A stretch of 64,000 bases of DNA from Muricauda sp. MAR_2010_75 (GTDB lineage Bacteria > Bacteroidota > Bacteroidia > Flavobacteriales > Flavobacteriaceae). The stretch lies in assembly GCF_000745185.1 (NCBI RefSeq), contig NZ_JQNJ01000001.1, positions 3,144,501-3,208,500 of the forward strand. The letters are read 5' to 3'. Positions 18,172 to 27,926 of this stretch are shown one piece after another. The translations under genes were made by a program, and so were the position numbers. Under the pieces are notes generated by a model. The model made no database searches and was not told the DNA's origin. It was given only the letters and a program-made list of their open reading frames with translations. Position 1 is the stretch's first letter. Every line of letters starts with the position of its first letter.

Positions 18172-21100
18172 CTATGAAACTTCGAGGATTTTGAATTCGG
18201 GTCGTTGTACTTTTTTCCTTGACCACATAAAATACAATGCCGGGATAACAAATAGGGTAAGCACTAATGAAAACAGTGTTCCGCCAATGATCACAACTCC
18301 CATTCCAGTTCTACTTGCCGATGCGGCTCCAAGTGAAAGTGCGATGGGCAATGCACCCAGTGCAACGGTAAGACTGGTCATGAGGATGGGTCGCAACCTT
18401 GATACGGATGCCTTCATAATGGCATCCATTTTTGAGATGCTTTCATCTTCTTCTTGCAACTGATTGGCAAACTCAACAATCAAAATTCCATTTTTGGTCA
18501 CCAGTCCAATCAACATAATGGTTCCGATCTGACTGAAAATATTCCATGTTTCTCCAAAGAGCCAAAGCGAGAACATAGCTCCTGCTACGGCCATTGGCAC
18601 CGTTAATATAATAATGAATGGGTCGATGAAACTTTCAAATTGAGCGGCCAGAATGAGGAAAATCAACAAAAAGGCCAGTGCAAAAGCAAAAGCGGTGTTG
18701 GAACTACTTTCCACAAAATCACGGGATTCACCCCCAAGATCAGTGGTAAAGGTATCGTCGAGAACTCTATCTTTTATGGCATTCATGGCATCTATTCCAT
18801 CCCCAATGCTCATACCGGGGGCCAAATTGGCCGAAACTGTGGCAGACATATATCGATTGTTATGGAACAGTTGCGGGGGACTGCTGTGCTCGCTGGTCGT
18901 CACCAAATTATCCAACTGAATAAGACGTCCCTCCTTGTTTTTAACAAATATGGAGGTAAGGTCCATAGGCTCGTTACGGTCTTGCTTGTCGAATTGACCA
19001 ATAACCTGATATTGTTTTCCGTTCATCAAGAAATAGCCAAAGCGCTGGCCACTTAAAGACAGTTGAAGCGTTTGGGCCACATCCCGTACAGAAACGCCCA
19101 AGCTTTCCGCTTTTTCGCGATCAATGGTGACATAAATTTCCGGTTTGTTGAATTTTAGATTGACATCTGTAAAGGAAAAAGTAGGGTCTTTTTCGGCCTC
19201 GGCCATGAACTCAGGTACTTTTTCTTCTAGTTTTTGAAAATTTTTGGCCTGTATGATAAATTGAATCGGAGGTCCGCCACGACGGTTCACCGAGATGGTG
19301 GGGCGTTCCGATACATTGGTTTTTCCACCCACAAAGGCTTTGGCCCATCTTCCAAGGTCATCGGCAATTTCGCGTTGGGAACGGTCCCTTTCACCAGGTT
19401 CTACCAATGCAATATTGGCCCGACCACTGTTCACGGAGGAGGAGCCAAATCCTGGAGAGGTCAAGACCAAACTCACCTTTTTTTCTGGAATGGAGTCATT
19501 GATGAGTTCTGTGATTCCGGTCATCAAACGATCCATATATTCATAGGATGATCCCTCTGGGGCGGTAACGTTCAGTCTAACAAAACTTCTATCATCGTAG
19601 GGGGCTGTTTCTTTCTGAAGCAGGGTATAGAATAAAACTATTAGACCAATACAGCCAAAAAGTATGGGCAAACTCAGCCATTTCTTCTGCATGAACTTTT
19701 CCAAGGCACTGGCGTAGGATTGGTTCATGGCAACAAAATATTTTTCGGTAACCTGATAAAAACGCGATCTGCTTTGCTTGCCAGGTTTGGTCAAATAAGC
19801 ATTGAGCATGGGTGTAAGCGTTAGCGATACAAAGGCGGAAACCATTACTGCAGCTCCCAGAACAACCCCGAATTCCCTGAAAAGGCGACCTACAAATCCT
19901 TCCAAAAAGATAACGGGCAAGAACACAGCCGCGAGTGTAACGGATATGGAGATGACCGCAAAAAAGATTTCCTTGGAACCTTTTATGGCCGCTTCAATAG
20001 GACTCATCCCTTCTTCTATCTTTTTGTAGATGTTCTCCGTGACCACAATTCCATCATCCACCACAAGCCCGGTGGCCAAAACGATGGCCAAAAGGGTCAA
20101 TACGTTGATGGAAAAACCGAACAACCACATAAAAAAGAAGGTGGCAATTAAAGAGACGGGAATATCCAAAAGTGGACGAAGGGCCAATGACCAATTCCTG
20201 AAGAAGAGATAAATAACCAGAATAACCAAGATGATGGAAATTAATATGGTCTCGGCCACTTCGGTGACGGCTCTTTTTACAAAAACGGTATCGTCAATGA
20301 CCACATTTAATTTAAAATCTTCGGGAAGGTCTTTTTGAAGCTTTTCATATTCCTCATAAAAGGCATCTGCAATTTCAAGATAATTGGTACCGGGTTGTGG
20401 AACTACGGCCACTGCAATCATGGGTTGACCTGAGTCACTCATTTTGGTCTCCATGTTCTCTCCCTCCAAAGTAGCTTGTCCTATATCACGGAGTTGAACG
20501 AGTTTTTCGCCATCGGCCAGAATAATAATATTGTTGAATTCTTCCTCGGTATTCAGGTTTCCAATCGTCTTTACGGTCAATTCGGTATTATCACCTGTTA
20601 ATTTTCCAGACGGAAGTTCTACATTCTGGGCCAAAAGGGCCGCACGCACATCGGCAACAGTAAGTCCATAAGAGGCGAGTTTTATAGGATCTATCCATAA
20701 TCGCATCGCATACCTGCGTTGTCCCCATATTTGAACCCCACTTACGCCCGGAATGGTTTCAATACGCTGCGCAATGACATTTTCGGCATAGTCGGAGAGT
20801 TCCAAAATGTTTTTATTATCGCTTTGAACGGTCATGGAAATGATTCGCTGGGCATCTGCATCTGCCTTGGATACTACGGGAGGAGCATCCAAATCATCGG
20901 GTAGACTCCGCACCGCTTGGGAAACCTTGTCACGTACATCGTTCGCGGCGTCCTCCAAATTTTTGTCCAGATTAAACTCAATGTTTATGGAACTTGACCC
21001 TTGAACACTGTTGGAGGTAATATTGCGAATGCCATCAATGGAGTTTATGGCCTTTTCCAGAGGTTCGGTAATCTGGGATTCAATAATATCCGCATTGGCA

Positions 21101-21258
21101 CCCGAATAGCTGGTACGGACAGAAACTATGGCGGGATCAATGGAGGGAAATTCCCTGACACCCAAAAACGTATATCCAATGATTCCGAATAGGATAATGG
21201 TGATGTTCATTACTATGGTAAGAACGGGCCGCTTAATACATATCGCTGAGAGATTCAT
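18172..21258 (-). CDS. RND-type multidrug/solute efflux inner-membrane transporter (AcrB/HAE1-like)
   Basis: 1028 aa, full length. The N-terminal helix with RPVLTIVMN, the large porter domain, and the second half starting with another helix are all present. The proton-relay pair of acidic residues in TM4 is visible (LATGLVVDDGIVVTENIY). C-terminal helices include LVTKNGILIVEFANQL. It pumps small molecules from periplasm or membrane to the TolC channel using the proton gradient. Its start overlaps the adaptor stop by 4 bp (ATGA), so translation is probably coupled. Substrate unknown. Confidence 0.93.
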   Translation of the reverse strand: MNLSAICIKRPVLTIVMNITIILFGIIGYTFLGVREFPSIDPAIVSVRTSYSGANADIIESQITEPLEKAINSIDGIRNITSNSVQGSSSINIEFNLDKNLEDAANDVRDKVSQAVRSLPDDLDAPPVVSKADADAQRIISMTVQSDNKNILELSDYAENVIAQRIETIPGVSGVQIWGQRRYAMRLWIDPIKLASYGLTVADVRAALLAQNVELPSGKLTGDNTELTVKTIGNLNTEEEFNNIIILADGEKLVQLRDIGQATLEGENMETKMSDSGQPMIAVAVVPQPGTNYLEIADAFYEEYEKLQKDLPEDFKLNVVIDDTVFVKRAVTEVAETILISIILVILVIYLFFRNWSLALRPLLDIPVSLIATFFFMWLFGFSINVLTLLAIVLATGLVVDDGIVVTENIYKKIEEGMSPIEAAIKGSKEIFFAVISISVTLAAVFLPVIFLEGFVGRLFREFGVVLGAAVMVSAFVSLTLTPMLNAYLTKPGKQSRSRFYQVTEKYFVAMNQSYASALEKFMQKKWLSLPILFGCIGLIVLFYTLLQKETAPYDDRSFVRLNVTAPEGSSYEYMDRLMTGITELINDSIPEKKVSLVLTSPGFGSSSVNSGRANIALVEPGERDRSQREIADDLGRWAKAFVGGKTNVSERPTISVNRRGGPPIQFIIQAKNFQKLEEKVPEFMAEAEKDPTFSFTDVNLKFNKPEIYVTIDREKAESLGVSVRDVAQTLQLSLSGQRFGYFLMNGKQYQVIGQFDKQDRNEPMDLTSIFVKNKEGRLIQLDNLVTTSEHSSPPQLFHNNRYMSATVSANLAPGMSIGDGIDAMNAIKDRVLDDTFTTDLGGESRDFVESSSNTAFAFALAFLLIFLILAAQFESFIDPFIIILTVPMAVAGAMFSLWLFGETWNIFSQIGTIMLIGLVTKNGILIVEFANQLQEEDESISKMDAIMKASVSRLRPILMTSLTVALGALPIALSLGAASASRTGMGVVIIGGTLFSLVLTLFVIPALYFMWSRKKVQRPEFKILEVS

Positions 21259-22331
21259 TGTACTGCCGTCAAGGGTTCAAGCTCTTCTAGTATTACATCA
21301 ACAGGTGCACCGTCCTTCAATGCCATTACACCATAGGTCAATACGGTATCACCAGAATGAAGGTTGGTCAACACCCGGACAACACTGCCGGTGCGGGCAC
21401 CAATTTCAACATCGATTTCTTTGGCAAGCCCATTCCGGTATACGAAAATTTTCTTCCCATTCTGTACGGGAATCAAGGATTCGGTGGGTACCAATAGAGC
21501 ATCATCCACAGTTTCCAAGGGTAACTGTACACTAGCATAAGCCCCCGGATAAAGCCCCTTGCTTCTGTTATCCATTACGGCCCTCATTCTTAGGGTTCGG
21601 GTGGCAATGTCCACCTCGGGGTCAATGGCATAAATGGTGGCTTCATATTCTTCGTTCGAATCTGAGGTGGTAAAGGTCAGGACAGTACCCACACGAATTT
21701 GCGAAGCATATTTTTCGGGAACGGAAAAGGTGATTTTCAATTCATCAGTGTTCACCAATTTGGCAATGGTAGTGGAGGGGGTAACATAGGTTCCTTTTGA
21801 AATGGAACGCAATCCTATGGTACCGGAAAAGGGCGCACGAACCGTTGCTTTGGACAGTTGGGCATTAATCAGTTCTGATTCTGCGGAAGCGGATTGAAAG
21901 TCTGCACTGGCAATATCGTATTCTTCTTGGCTTATGGCCTGTTTTTCCAAAAGCAATTTGGCTCTTCGTTCATTTTCAGAAGCTAACTTTTTTGCGGTCA
22001 ACGCCTTGGAAAGCTGTGCTTGCAGTTCAATGTCATTTACCTTCAGAAGCACTTGTCCCTGCGATACCTTGGCACCTTCCTTAAAGTTGATGCTTTCAAT
22101 CACACCGGAAACCTCGCTGCGGATATCTATTTGTTCATCTGCTTCCAAAGTACCCGAAAGCGATATGTTATCCTTAAATATTTGAGGTTCTAGGACAATC
22201 CCAGAGACCGTGGGTATTACAGGACCAGTATTCGCTACTTTACCAATTTCAGCATTGGATTTTATCCTGTAGGCGATAAGGGCCAAAATTCCAATACCCA
22301 TTAGGGTGTAAACGATATGTTTTGTTTTCAT
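21255..22331 (-). CDS. RND efflux periplasmic adaptor (membrane fusion protein)
   Basis: 358 aa from ATG 22331 (MKTKHIVYTLMGIGILALIAY, a membrane anchor); the longer frame adds only six residues. The lipoyl/biotinyl-like halves flank an alpha-hairpin (LQAQLSKALTAKKLASENERRAK), followed by beta-barrel and membrane-proximal domains. It bridges the RND pump and the TolC channel encoded downstream in the same operon. Confidence 0.92.
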   Translation of the reverse strand: MKTKHIVYTLMGIGILALIAYRIKSNAEIGKVANTGPVIPTVSGIVLEPQIFKDNISLSGTLEADEQIDIRSEVSGVIESINFKEGAKVSQGQVLLKVNDIELQAQLSKALTAKKLASENERRAKLLLEKQAISQEEYDIASADFQSASAESELINAQLSKATVRAPFSGTIGLRSISKGTYVTPSTTIAKLVNTDELKITFSVPEKYASQIRVGTVLTFTTSDSNEEYEATIYAIDPEVDIATRTLRMRAVMDNRSKGLYPGAYASVQLPLETVDDALLVPTESLIPVQNGKKIFVYRNGLAKEIDVEIGARTGSVVRVLTNLHSGDTVLTYGVMALKDGAPVDVILEELEPLTAVQ

Positions 22332-22378
22332 GCGGTTGAAAAAAAGCAAACACCATTGGGGCCAAAAACGGGTTTCAG

Positions 22379-22386
22379 CAAATATA
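22379..22386 (-). promoter_or_regulatory. Probable -7 box of the efflux operon promoter
   Basis: Read on the minus strand this is TATATTTG, a full match to the Bacteroidota -7 consensus TAnnTTTG, about 50 bp before the adaptor start. No TGAY-N4-RTCA palindrome lies upstream, so this operon appears outside the island's regulon. Confidence 0.5.
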
Positions 22387-22568
22387 ATCCGAACGCATTA
22401 TTTTCTTAAAAAACGAAGTGTTATTAAACTCCCAAAATTTGGCGAACGGCCAAATGTTTGGGGCCAACGACAAAAAGGAAGCCTTTAACCGCAGCTATTT
22501 TGGTGTGACATGACCACAAGGTCAAATTCCCTGGAAATAGCATGCTTCTGCAGAAAATTTTCTTCTTT

Positions 22569-22955
22569 TTACAGGTATTTGGAAAGGAAACGGAAGAATT
22601 GTTTTTTCAGGTCATGGTAAATACCCCTTTCTGTTTCTATGCCCTCCCTGATTTTTTTATGGTGCTCAAAATGCAATCGATTTATGACATCCTCATGGGC
22701 TTCCAAATGTCTGGAGATATTGAGTTCATGGGCCTGAATTTTTTCCTTGAATTCTTCAATCTTGGATTTATGGATGAAAAATTGGTTTTGGAACTCACTT
22801 AATTCCGCCAAGACCTTTTCATCTGTCCAGCGGTTTACCAATTCATCAAGTCTATTTTGAAAAGATCTAAGCTCATCTTCCCAAAATTCAAGCTCTTTTT
22901 CCCATTGCTGGTGCTCAAAGTGTAAATCAGAGTTATACATTGCTTTTGTTTCCAT
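22569..22955 (-). CDS. Small coiled-coil protein, paralog 1 of 3
   Basis: 128 aa, soluble, no signal peptide, highly charged and predicted almost fully helical. Near the N-terminus it has an aromatic/acidic pattern (HQQWEKELEFWEDELRSFQNRLDEL) that recurs in the proteins at 51018-51422 (LQNWKSHLQFIEDEMSFIQKLL) and 51977-52420 (SKKWCSELKFAKDEQKFLDSMI). A second shared block is a long helix followed by a His/Glu-containing turn (IQAHELNIS here). Function unknown. Its promoter carries an island palindrome at 23010-23021 with a -7 box 33 bp away (centre to centre). Confidence 0.7.
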   Translation of the reverse strand: METKAMYNSDLHFEHQQWEKELEFWEDELRSFQNRLDELVNRWTDEKVLAELSEFQNQFFIHKSKIEEFKEKIQAHELNISRHLEAHEDVINRLHFEHHKKIREGIETERGIYHDLKKQFFRFLSKYL

Positions 22956-22978
22956 CTTGCTCGTTTTTATAGGATTCT

Positions 22979-23070
22979 TAAAGTTAGTTTCTAAAGCTTT
23001 TTGCCAAAATGATATCGGTCAGTATTATGATTTCAATCATTCCCATAACCTATCTCAAGTTTTACATTTG
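22979..23070. promoter_or_regulatory. Divergent promoter pair with two TGAY-N4-RTCA sites (coiled-coil gene / mla operon)
   Basis: Site 1, TGATATCGGTCA (23010-23021), ends 23 bp from the minus-strand box TAACTTTA (22979-22986). Site 2, TGATTTCAATCA (23028-23039), ends 23 bp from the plus-strand box TACATTTG (23063-23070, full -7 match). Each divergent gene thus has its own activator site at about -41. Confidence 0.75.
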
Positions 23071-23098
23071 AAAATGATTAGCTTCAAATGGTGAAATC

Positions 23099-23878
23099 AT
23101 GCATGCGTCACAGGTTACTTTTCGAATACGAAAGTTCTTCATGGAAATTGGGGAGCTGTCTTATTTTGCCGGACGTTTCTTTAAAGTTGGTTTTAGGCCA
23201 CCCTTTGAGTTCAAGGAGTTTTTACGGCAGTGCTATAATATGGGGAACCGGTCCTTGATTTTGGTGTTGGTCACGGGATTTATCATTGGCTTGGTACTCA
23301 CCCTGCAATCGCGCCCCACCCTTATTGAATTTGGAGCGGTTTCGTGGATGCCCAATATGGTTGGCATTTCCATTGTAAGGGAACTTGGACCTGTGATTAC
23401 GGCCTTGGTCTGCGCGGGACGTATTGCATCGGGTATTGGAGCTGAATTAGGGTCAATGCGGGTAACGGAACAGATTGATGCCATGGAGGTCTCAGGGACC
23501 AATCCTTTCAAATTTTTGGTCGTTACAAGAATCATGGCCACTACATTGATGCTTCCCCTTCTTGTTATTTTGGGTGATGCCGTCGCACTGTACGGTTCGG
23601 CACTTGTGGAGAATTTTAAGGGCAATGTCTCCTTTCAACTGTATTTTAATGCCGTTTTCAGTGCCCTTTCCTATGGAGATTTGATTCCTGCTACCATAAA
23701 GTCGTTCTTTTTTGGTTTTGCCATTGGTCTTGTAGGATGTTACAAAGGATATTACAGCAAAAAGGGAACTGCAGGGGTAGGTATGGCAGCAAATACCGCC
23801 GTGGTCTTTACTTCCATGTTGTTGTTTGTGATTGACTTTATTGCCGTGTTTATATCCGATATTTTTTATGAACTATGA
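23099..23878 (+). CDS. mlaE: MlaE-family lipid ABC transporter permease
   Basis: 259 aa integral membrane protein. The family core is plain: SLILVLVTGFIIGLVLTLQ, then VRELGPVITALVCAGRIASG with the conserved E-L-G-P, and MRVTEQIDAMEVSGTNPFKF, the coupling segment. MlaE-type permeases work with an MlaF ATPase and an MCE (MlaD) protein to move phospholipids between membranes; the two partners follow directly. The ATPase start overlaps this stop (ATGATG/TGA). Island palindrome 23028-23039 is placed to activate the operon. Confidence 0.92.
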   Translation: MHASQVTFRIRKFFMEIGELSYFAGRFFKVGFRPPFEFKEFLRQCYNMGNRSLILVLVTGFIIGLVLTLQSRPTLIEFGAVSWMPNMVGISIVRELGPVITALVCAGRIASGIGAELGSMRVTEQIDAMEVSGTNPFKFLVVTRIMATTLMLPLLVILGDAVALYGSALVENFKGNVSFQLYFNAVFSALSYGDLIPATIKSFFFGFAIGLVGCYKGYYSKKGTAGVGMAANTAVVFTSMLLFVIDFIAVFISDIFYEL

Positions 23879-24660
23879 TGTCAAGCGAAAAGAAAATAGC
23901 AACAACAACTGAATCGGGGCAACCTCTTAAAGAAGTCATTCATATTGAGGGATTGTACAAAAGCTTTGGCGACAACCATGTACTCAATGGTTTTAACATG
24001 AAGCTGCATGAAGGGGAAAATTTGGTGGTCATGGGCAAATCGGGCTCAGGCAAATCTGTAATGATTAAATGTCTTGTTGGTCTGGTAAAGCCTGATGCTG
24101 GTAAAATCATTGTCATGGGGCAGGATATCAGCGCACTCAACCAAGAAGCACTTGATGTTCTAAGGGCGGATATCGGATTTTTGTTTCAGGGAAGCGCGCT
24201 ATACGATTCCATGACTGTTAGGGAAAACCTGGAATTCCCCATGAGAAGGCACCAAAAGAAAATGGGTGTGGTTACGGATACTACACCCTTTGTTCTGGAG
24301 GCTCTTAAAAGTGTTGGGTTGGAACATACCATGGATTTAATGCCCGAAGAACTTTCAGGCGGTATGAAAAGGAGAGTAGCCTTGGCCCGGGCCATCATAT
24401 TGCGGCCTAAAATCATCTTATATGATGAGCCCACAAGTGGCTTGGACCCCATCACCTCAAAGGAAATCATTGAACTCATGCGCAACATCCAAAAGGAATA
24501 CGGCACGTCTTCATTGATCATCACGCACGATGTGGACTGTGCCCGGGTGATTTCTGAACGGATGATTTTATTGGTTGATGGCGTTAATTATGCTGAGGGC
24601 ACTTTCCGGGATCTTACCAATTCCAATGACCCAAAAGTGCAGGCATTCTTTAAAAAATAA
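23875..24660 (+). CDS. mlaF: MlaF-family ABC transporter ATP-binding protein
   Basis: 261 aa. Walker A GKSGSGKS, Q-loop (FLFQGSALYDSMTV), signature LSGGMKRR, Walker B ILYDEPTSGLDP and the H-switch (ITHDV) are intact. The Q-loop text and signature are typical for the Mla/Mkl subfamily. ATG 23875 and 23878 are both possible. It energises the lipid transporter with MlaE (upstream, overlapping) and MCE protein (downstream, 4 bp). Confidence 0.93.
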   Translation: MMSSEKKIATTTESGQPLKEVIHIEGLYKSFGDNHVLNGFNMKLHEGENLVVMGKSGSGKSVMIKCLVGLVKPDAGKIIVMGQDISALNQEALDVLRADIGFLFQGSALYDSMTVRENLEFPMRRHQKKMGVVTDTTPFVLEALKSVGLEHTMDLMPEELSGGMKRRVALARAIILRPKIILYDEPTSGLDPITSKEIIELMRNIQKEYGTSSLIITHDVDCARVISERMILLVDGVNYAEGTFRDLTNSNDPKVQAFFKK

Positions 24661-24664
24661 TGAA

Positions 24665-25645
24665 ATGGATAAAACAACAACAGAAAAAATAAGGCTAGGG
24701 GTTTTTGTCACCTTGGGAACCATTTTGCTGGTTCTTGCAGCCTACTTTATTGGGAATAGGCAAAATCTGTTTGGTAATACCTTTACCATCAATGCAGTTT
24801 TTAAGAATGTAAACGGCCTTCAAAAAGGCAATAATGTAAGATATTCTGGTATTGATATTGGCACGGTAAATTCCATAGAAATGTTTAATGACACCACCAT
24901 TGTAGTTACAATGGTCATTCAAGAGAAAATGTTGCAGCATATTAGAAAGAATGCCATAGCCAGTATTGGTTCAGATGGTTTGGTGGGGAGTATGATAGTG
25001 AACATTGTACCAGGACGTGGAGCAGGGGAGCCCATTGCATCCGGAGATCAAATTGTTTCATATAGCAAGATAGGGGCGGATGATATGTTGAGCACCCTGA
25101 ACGTTACCAACGAAAATGCGGCACTTTTAACAGCTGATTTATTGGAAATAACAGAGAAGTTAAAACATAATAAGGGAACCTTGGGAAGGTTGCTCAATGA
25201 CTCGGTGATGTCCAACAACCTTTTGCAAACTTCCATCAATTTAAAAAAGATAAGTGCCGAAGCAAACATTACCCTTGAAAAACTCAATGGCATCATAACC
25301 GACATTAATTTTGAAAATAGCGTGGCCGACGTATTGCTGAGTGACTCCATTTCTGGTCAGCAGATGAAAAGTATCCTATTAAACTTGGAGACTTCGAGCC
25401 AAAAAATGGCATCAATTTCCCATACGCTCGACAGTCTCTCCACAACGATTTCCAAGGGAAAAGGAACCATAAACTACTTGGCTACAGATACCGTTCTGGT
25501 GGACCAATTGGAACGAACCATGCAAAGCATTGAGGAAGGAACAGCACGTTTTAATGAAAATATGGAAGCTCTAAAGCATAATTTTTTGACCCGGAGGTAT
25601 TTTAGAAAGCAGGAAAAAGCGGCAAGCAAGGAAAACAAAGATTAG
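24665..25645 (+). CDS. mlaD: MCE/MlaD-family lipid-binding protein
   Basis: 326 aa from ATG 24665; the longer frame would overlap mlaF. One N-terminal transmembrane anchor (LGVFVTLGTILLVLAAYFIG), then an MCE domain at ~35-115 (VFKNVNGLQKGNNVRYSGIDIGTV, IGSDGLVGSMIVNI), followed by a long helical tail. It is the periplasmic substrate-binding ring of the Mla system. Follows mlaF by 4 bp. Confidence 0.92.
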   Translation: MDKTTTEKIRLGVFVTLGTILLVLAAYFIGNRQNLFGNTFTINAVFKNVNGLQKGNNVRYSGIDIGTVNSIEMFNDTTIVVTMVIQEKMLQHIRKNAIASIGSDGLVGSMIVNIVPGRGAGEPIASGDQIVSYSKIGADDMLSTLNVTNENAALLTADLLEITEKLKHNKGTLGRLLNDSVMSNNLLQTSINLKKISAEANITLEKLNGIITDINFENSVADVLLSDSISGQQMKSILLNLETSSQKMASISHTLDSLSTTISKGKGTINYLATDTVLVDQLERTMQSIEEGTARFNENMEALKHNFLTRRYFRKQEKAASKENKD

Positions 25646-25703
25646 ACCATTGTGGATTGCCATGCTGTTGAAACCATATTGGAATTGATGCTATTTTAGA
25701 GGA

Positions 25704-26546
25704 ATGAAAGAAAAGGAATTTGATATTATAAAATCCACAGGGGAGAAGACCCGATTTTCTGTTGAAAAACTGCGGAACTCCCTAAAGTCAAGTGGCGCCA
25801 CCCATAACGTAGTCAACGATATTGTGGACCAAGTAATGGACGAATTATATCCAGAGATTACCACGCGCGAAATCTATAATAGGGCATTTGCCTTATTAAA
25901 AAAGGCCAAATCGGTCTATGCATCCAAATACAAACTAAAAAAGGCTATCTACGAGTTAGGCCCCACAGGTTTTCCATTTGAACGTTTTGTCGCTGGAATT
26001 TTGCATTATTCTGGGTACCGGACCAAGGTTGGCGAAGTGCTCCAAGGAGATTGCGTCTCCCATGAAATTGATGTGCTGGCCATTAAAAATGGAACCCTGA
26101 ACATCATTGAATGCAAATTCCATGGAGAAGAAAGCCTCAACTGTAATATTAAAGTGCCTTTGTACATCAATTCTCGATACAATGATGTAAAAGGACCCCT
26201 GCATGCCCAAAAGAAAAAGGATTTTGAAGATACCTTGGGATGGGTGGTTACCAATACACGATTCACTGCTGATGCCTTACAATATGGTCAATGTGTTGGC
26301 CTTTACCTATTGAGTTGGGACTATCCAGAAGAAGATGGGCTAAAGGACCGGATTGACCGACTGGGGCTCTATCCAATAACCGTTTCCACGTTGCTGACCA
26401 ATAGGGAAAAGCAATTTCTTTTGGATAGAAATGTGGTGCTTTGTCGTCAATTATGGGAAGATATGTTCTATCTGGATCATTTAGGCGTTTCCAATGGAAG
26501 AAAGGAAAAAATTATAAAAGAAATGAAATCATTGTGCATTGCTTAA
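25704..26546 (+). CDS. ATP-cone domain fused to PD-(D/E)XK nuclease-like domain
   Basis: 280 aa. Residues 1-~88 form an ATP-cone (IIKSTGEKTRFSVEKLRNSLKSSG, ITTREIYNRAF), the nucleotide-sensing domain of NrdR and ribonucleotide reductases. Residues ~88-170 look like an Mrr/restriction-type nuclease fold with Glu93, Asp123 and the ECK triad (Glu136, Lys138) in HEIDVLAIKNGTLNIIECKFH (split by one loop). The remainder is helical. Such fusions exist in databases as putative restriction endonucleases with ATP-cone; biological role unknown. It is 58 bp after mlaD and 9 bp before a beta-CASP hydrolase, inside an island operon. Confidence 0.8.
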   Translation: MKEKEFDIIKSTGEKTRFSVEKLRNSLKSSGATHNVVNDIVDQVMDELYPEITTREIYNRAFALLKKAKSVYASKYKLKKAIYELGPTGFPFERFVAGILHYSGYRTKVGEVLQGDCVSHEIDVLAIKNGTLNIIECKFHGEESLNCNIKVPLYINSRYNDVKGPLHAQKKKDFEDTLGWVVTNTRFTADALQYGQCVGLYLLSWDYPEEDGLKDRIDRLGLYPITVSTLLTNREKQFLLDRNVVLCRQLWEDMFYLDHLGVSNGRKEKIIKEMKSLCIA

Positions 26547-26555
26547 ACGCGCTTT

Positions 26556-27926
26556 ATGAAAAAACTTAAAGTCCATTTTTTAGGGGGGTCGGAAACCGTA
26601 ACGGGATCCAAGTTCTATTTAGAAACAGAAGGCATTAACATATTGGTGGATTGCGGGGTGTTTCAAGGAGCAAAGGAGCTTCGGCAACAAAATTGGCAGC
26701 CCCTTCCCATAGATGTTCCCAAAATTGATGCGGTATTATTGACCCACGGGCATTTGGATCATTGCGGGTATCTACCCCTTTTGGTAAAACAAGGTTTTAA
26801 GGGAAATATTCTTGGTACGGCACCTACTTTGGCCATTGCAGAAATTATATTGAAGGACAGCGCCAAAATACATGAGGAAGAAGCTGAACGGGCCAATGAG
26901 GAAGGATATAGTAAACATAATCCTGCATTGCCGCTATACGATCAAGAGGATGTAAAGCGGACTTTGGGATATTTCAAGAGTATAGAAGAAGGGGAGAACA
27001 TTGAACTTGCTCCAGATTGTAGTGCATGTTTTAAATACAATGGACACATTATTGGGTCTACTTTTATTGAAATGAACATGCACGGGAAAGTATTTGTCTT
27101 TTCTGGTGATGTGGGCCGATTGAAAGATGACTTGTTGGATGCCCCTTTACAACCGGAATGGGCCGATTATCTTTTTGTGGAAAGCACCTACGGGGACAAA
27201 GATCATCCTGTGGAAGATTTGGAGGGTATTTTTAAGAATCTTGTTGAGCGGACGCTGCAAAACCGTGGTACTTTGATCATCCCATCCTTTGCGGTGGAGC
27301 GACTACAATCCTTAATGTATATGCTCTGGAAACTGTATGACAAAAACAAGATTCCCAACATTCCAATTTTTGTGGACAGTCCCATGGGCACCAATGTTTT
27401 GGAAGTATTTGGACGTTTTCCAGAGTGGCACAAGCTTTCCATGAGCGAATATCACAATATGTGCAATCATGTAAACTTGGTGAGTTCCTACCGTGAAACA
27501 TGGGAAACCATTGATGACCCAAGGCCCAAGGTTGTGATTGCTGGAAGTGGTATGGTCACAGGGGGCAGGGTGCTTACCTATTTAAAGCAATTGATGGATT
27601 TAAAATCCACTACCGTTTTGCTTGTGGGGTATCAGGCTGAAGAGACCCGCGGCAGAAAGTTATTGGAAGGTGCCCAAGAATTGAAGATGTTTGGAAAATA
27701 TATACCTGTGAACGCAAAAATTGAACACTTGGAAAGTTTGTCCGCGCATGCAGACCAAAGTGAACTACTACATTGGATGGGGCAAATCAAGAATATTCCC
27801 GAAAAGGTGTTTTTGGTACATGGGGAAACGGATGCATTGCATGCCTTCAAAGACAAAATACACGAAACGTATGGCTGGCGTTGCCATATTCCCTCACTTC
27901 ACGAAATGGTTGAAATCCTGTTATAG
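26556..27926 (+). CDS. Beta-CASP metallo-beta-lactamase-fold RNA hydrolase
   Basis: 456 aa. The metallo-beta-lactamase motif HGHLDH (His64, His66, Asp68, His69) and the beta-CASP features (FAVERLQSLMYML, then VIAGSGMVTGGRVL and the C-terminal SAHAD motif) are complete. Relatives are CPSF-73-like RNases that cut or trim RNA. No KH domain is visible. It is the last gene of the mla operon and overlaps the convergent upp gene by 6 bp. In an island operon it could help RNA turnover under stress; that is inference. Confidence 0.9.
   Translation: MKKLKVHFLGGSETVTGSKFYLETEGINILVDCGVFQGAKELRQQNWQPLPIDVPKIDAVLLTHGHLDHCGYLPLLVKQGFKGNILGTAPTLAIAEIILKDSAKIHEEEAERANEEGYSKHNPALPLYDQEDVKRTLGYFKSIEEGENIELAPDCSACFKYNGHIIGSTFIEMNMHGKVFVFSGDVGRLKDDLLDAPLQPEWADYLFVESTYGDKDHPVEDLEGIFKNLVERTLQNRGTLIIPSFAVERLQSLMYMLWKLYDKNKIPNIPIFVDSPMGTNVLEVFGRFPEWHKLSMSEYHNMCNHVNLVSSYRETWETIDDPRPKVVIAGSGMVTGGRVLTYLKQLMDLKSTTVLLVGYQAEETRGRKLLEGAQELKMFGKYIPVNAKIEHLESLSAHADQSELLHWMGQIKNIPEKVFLVHGETDALHAFKDKIHETYGWRCHIPSLHEMVEILL

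Noticed and set aside
21128..21535. 135-codon plus-strand frame in the RND/adaptor region
   Set aside because: Opposite strand of two well-supported overlapping efflux genes; composition is typical of an antisense shadow.
25704..25970. ATP-cone as an NrdR repressor of the RNR
   Set aside because: There is no N-terminal zinc ribbon; the protein continues into a nuclease-like domain instead.
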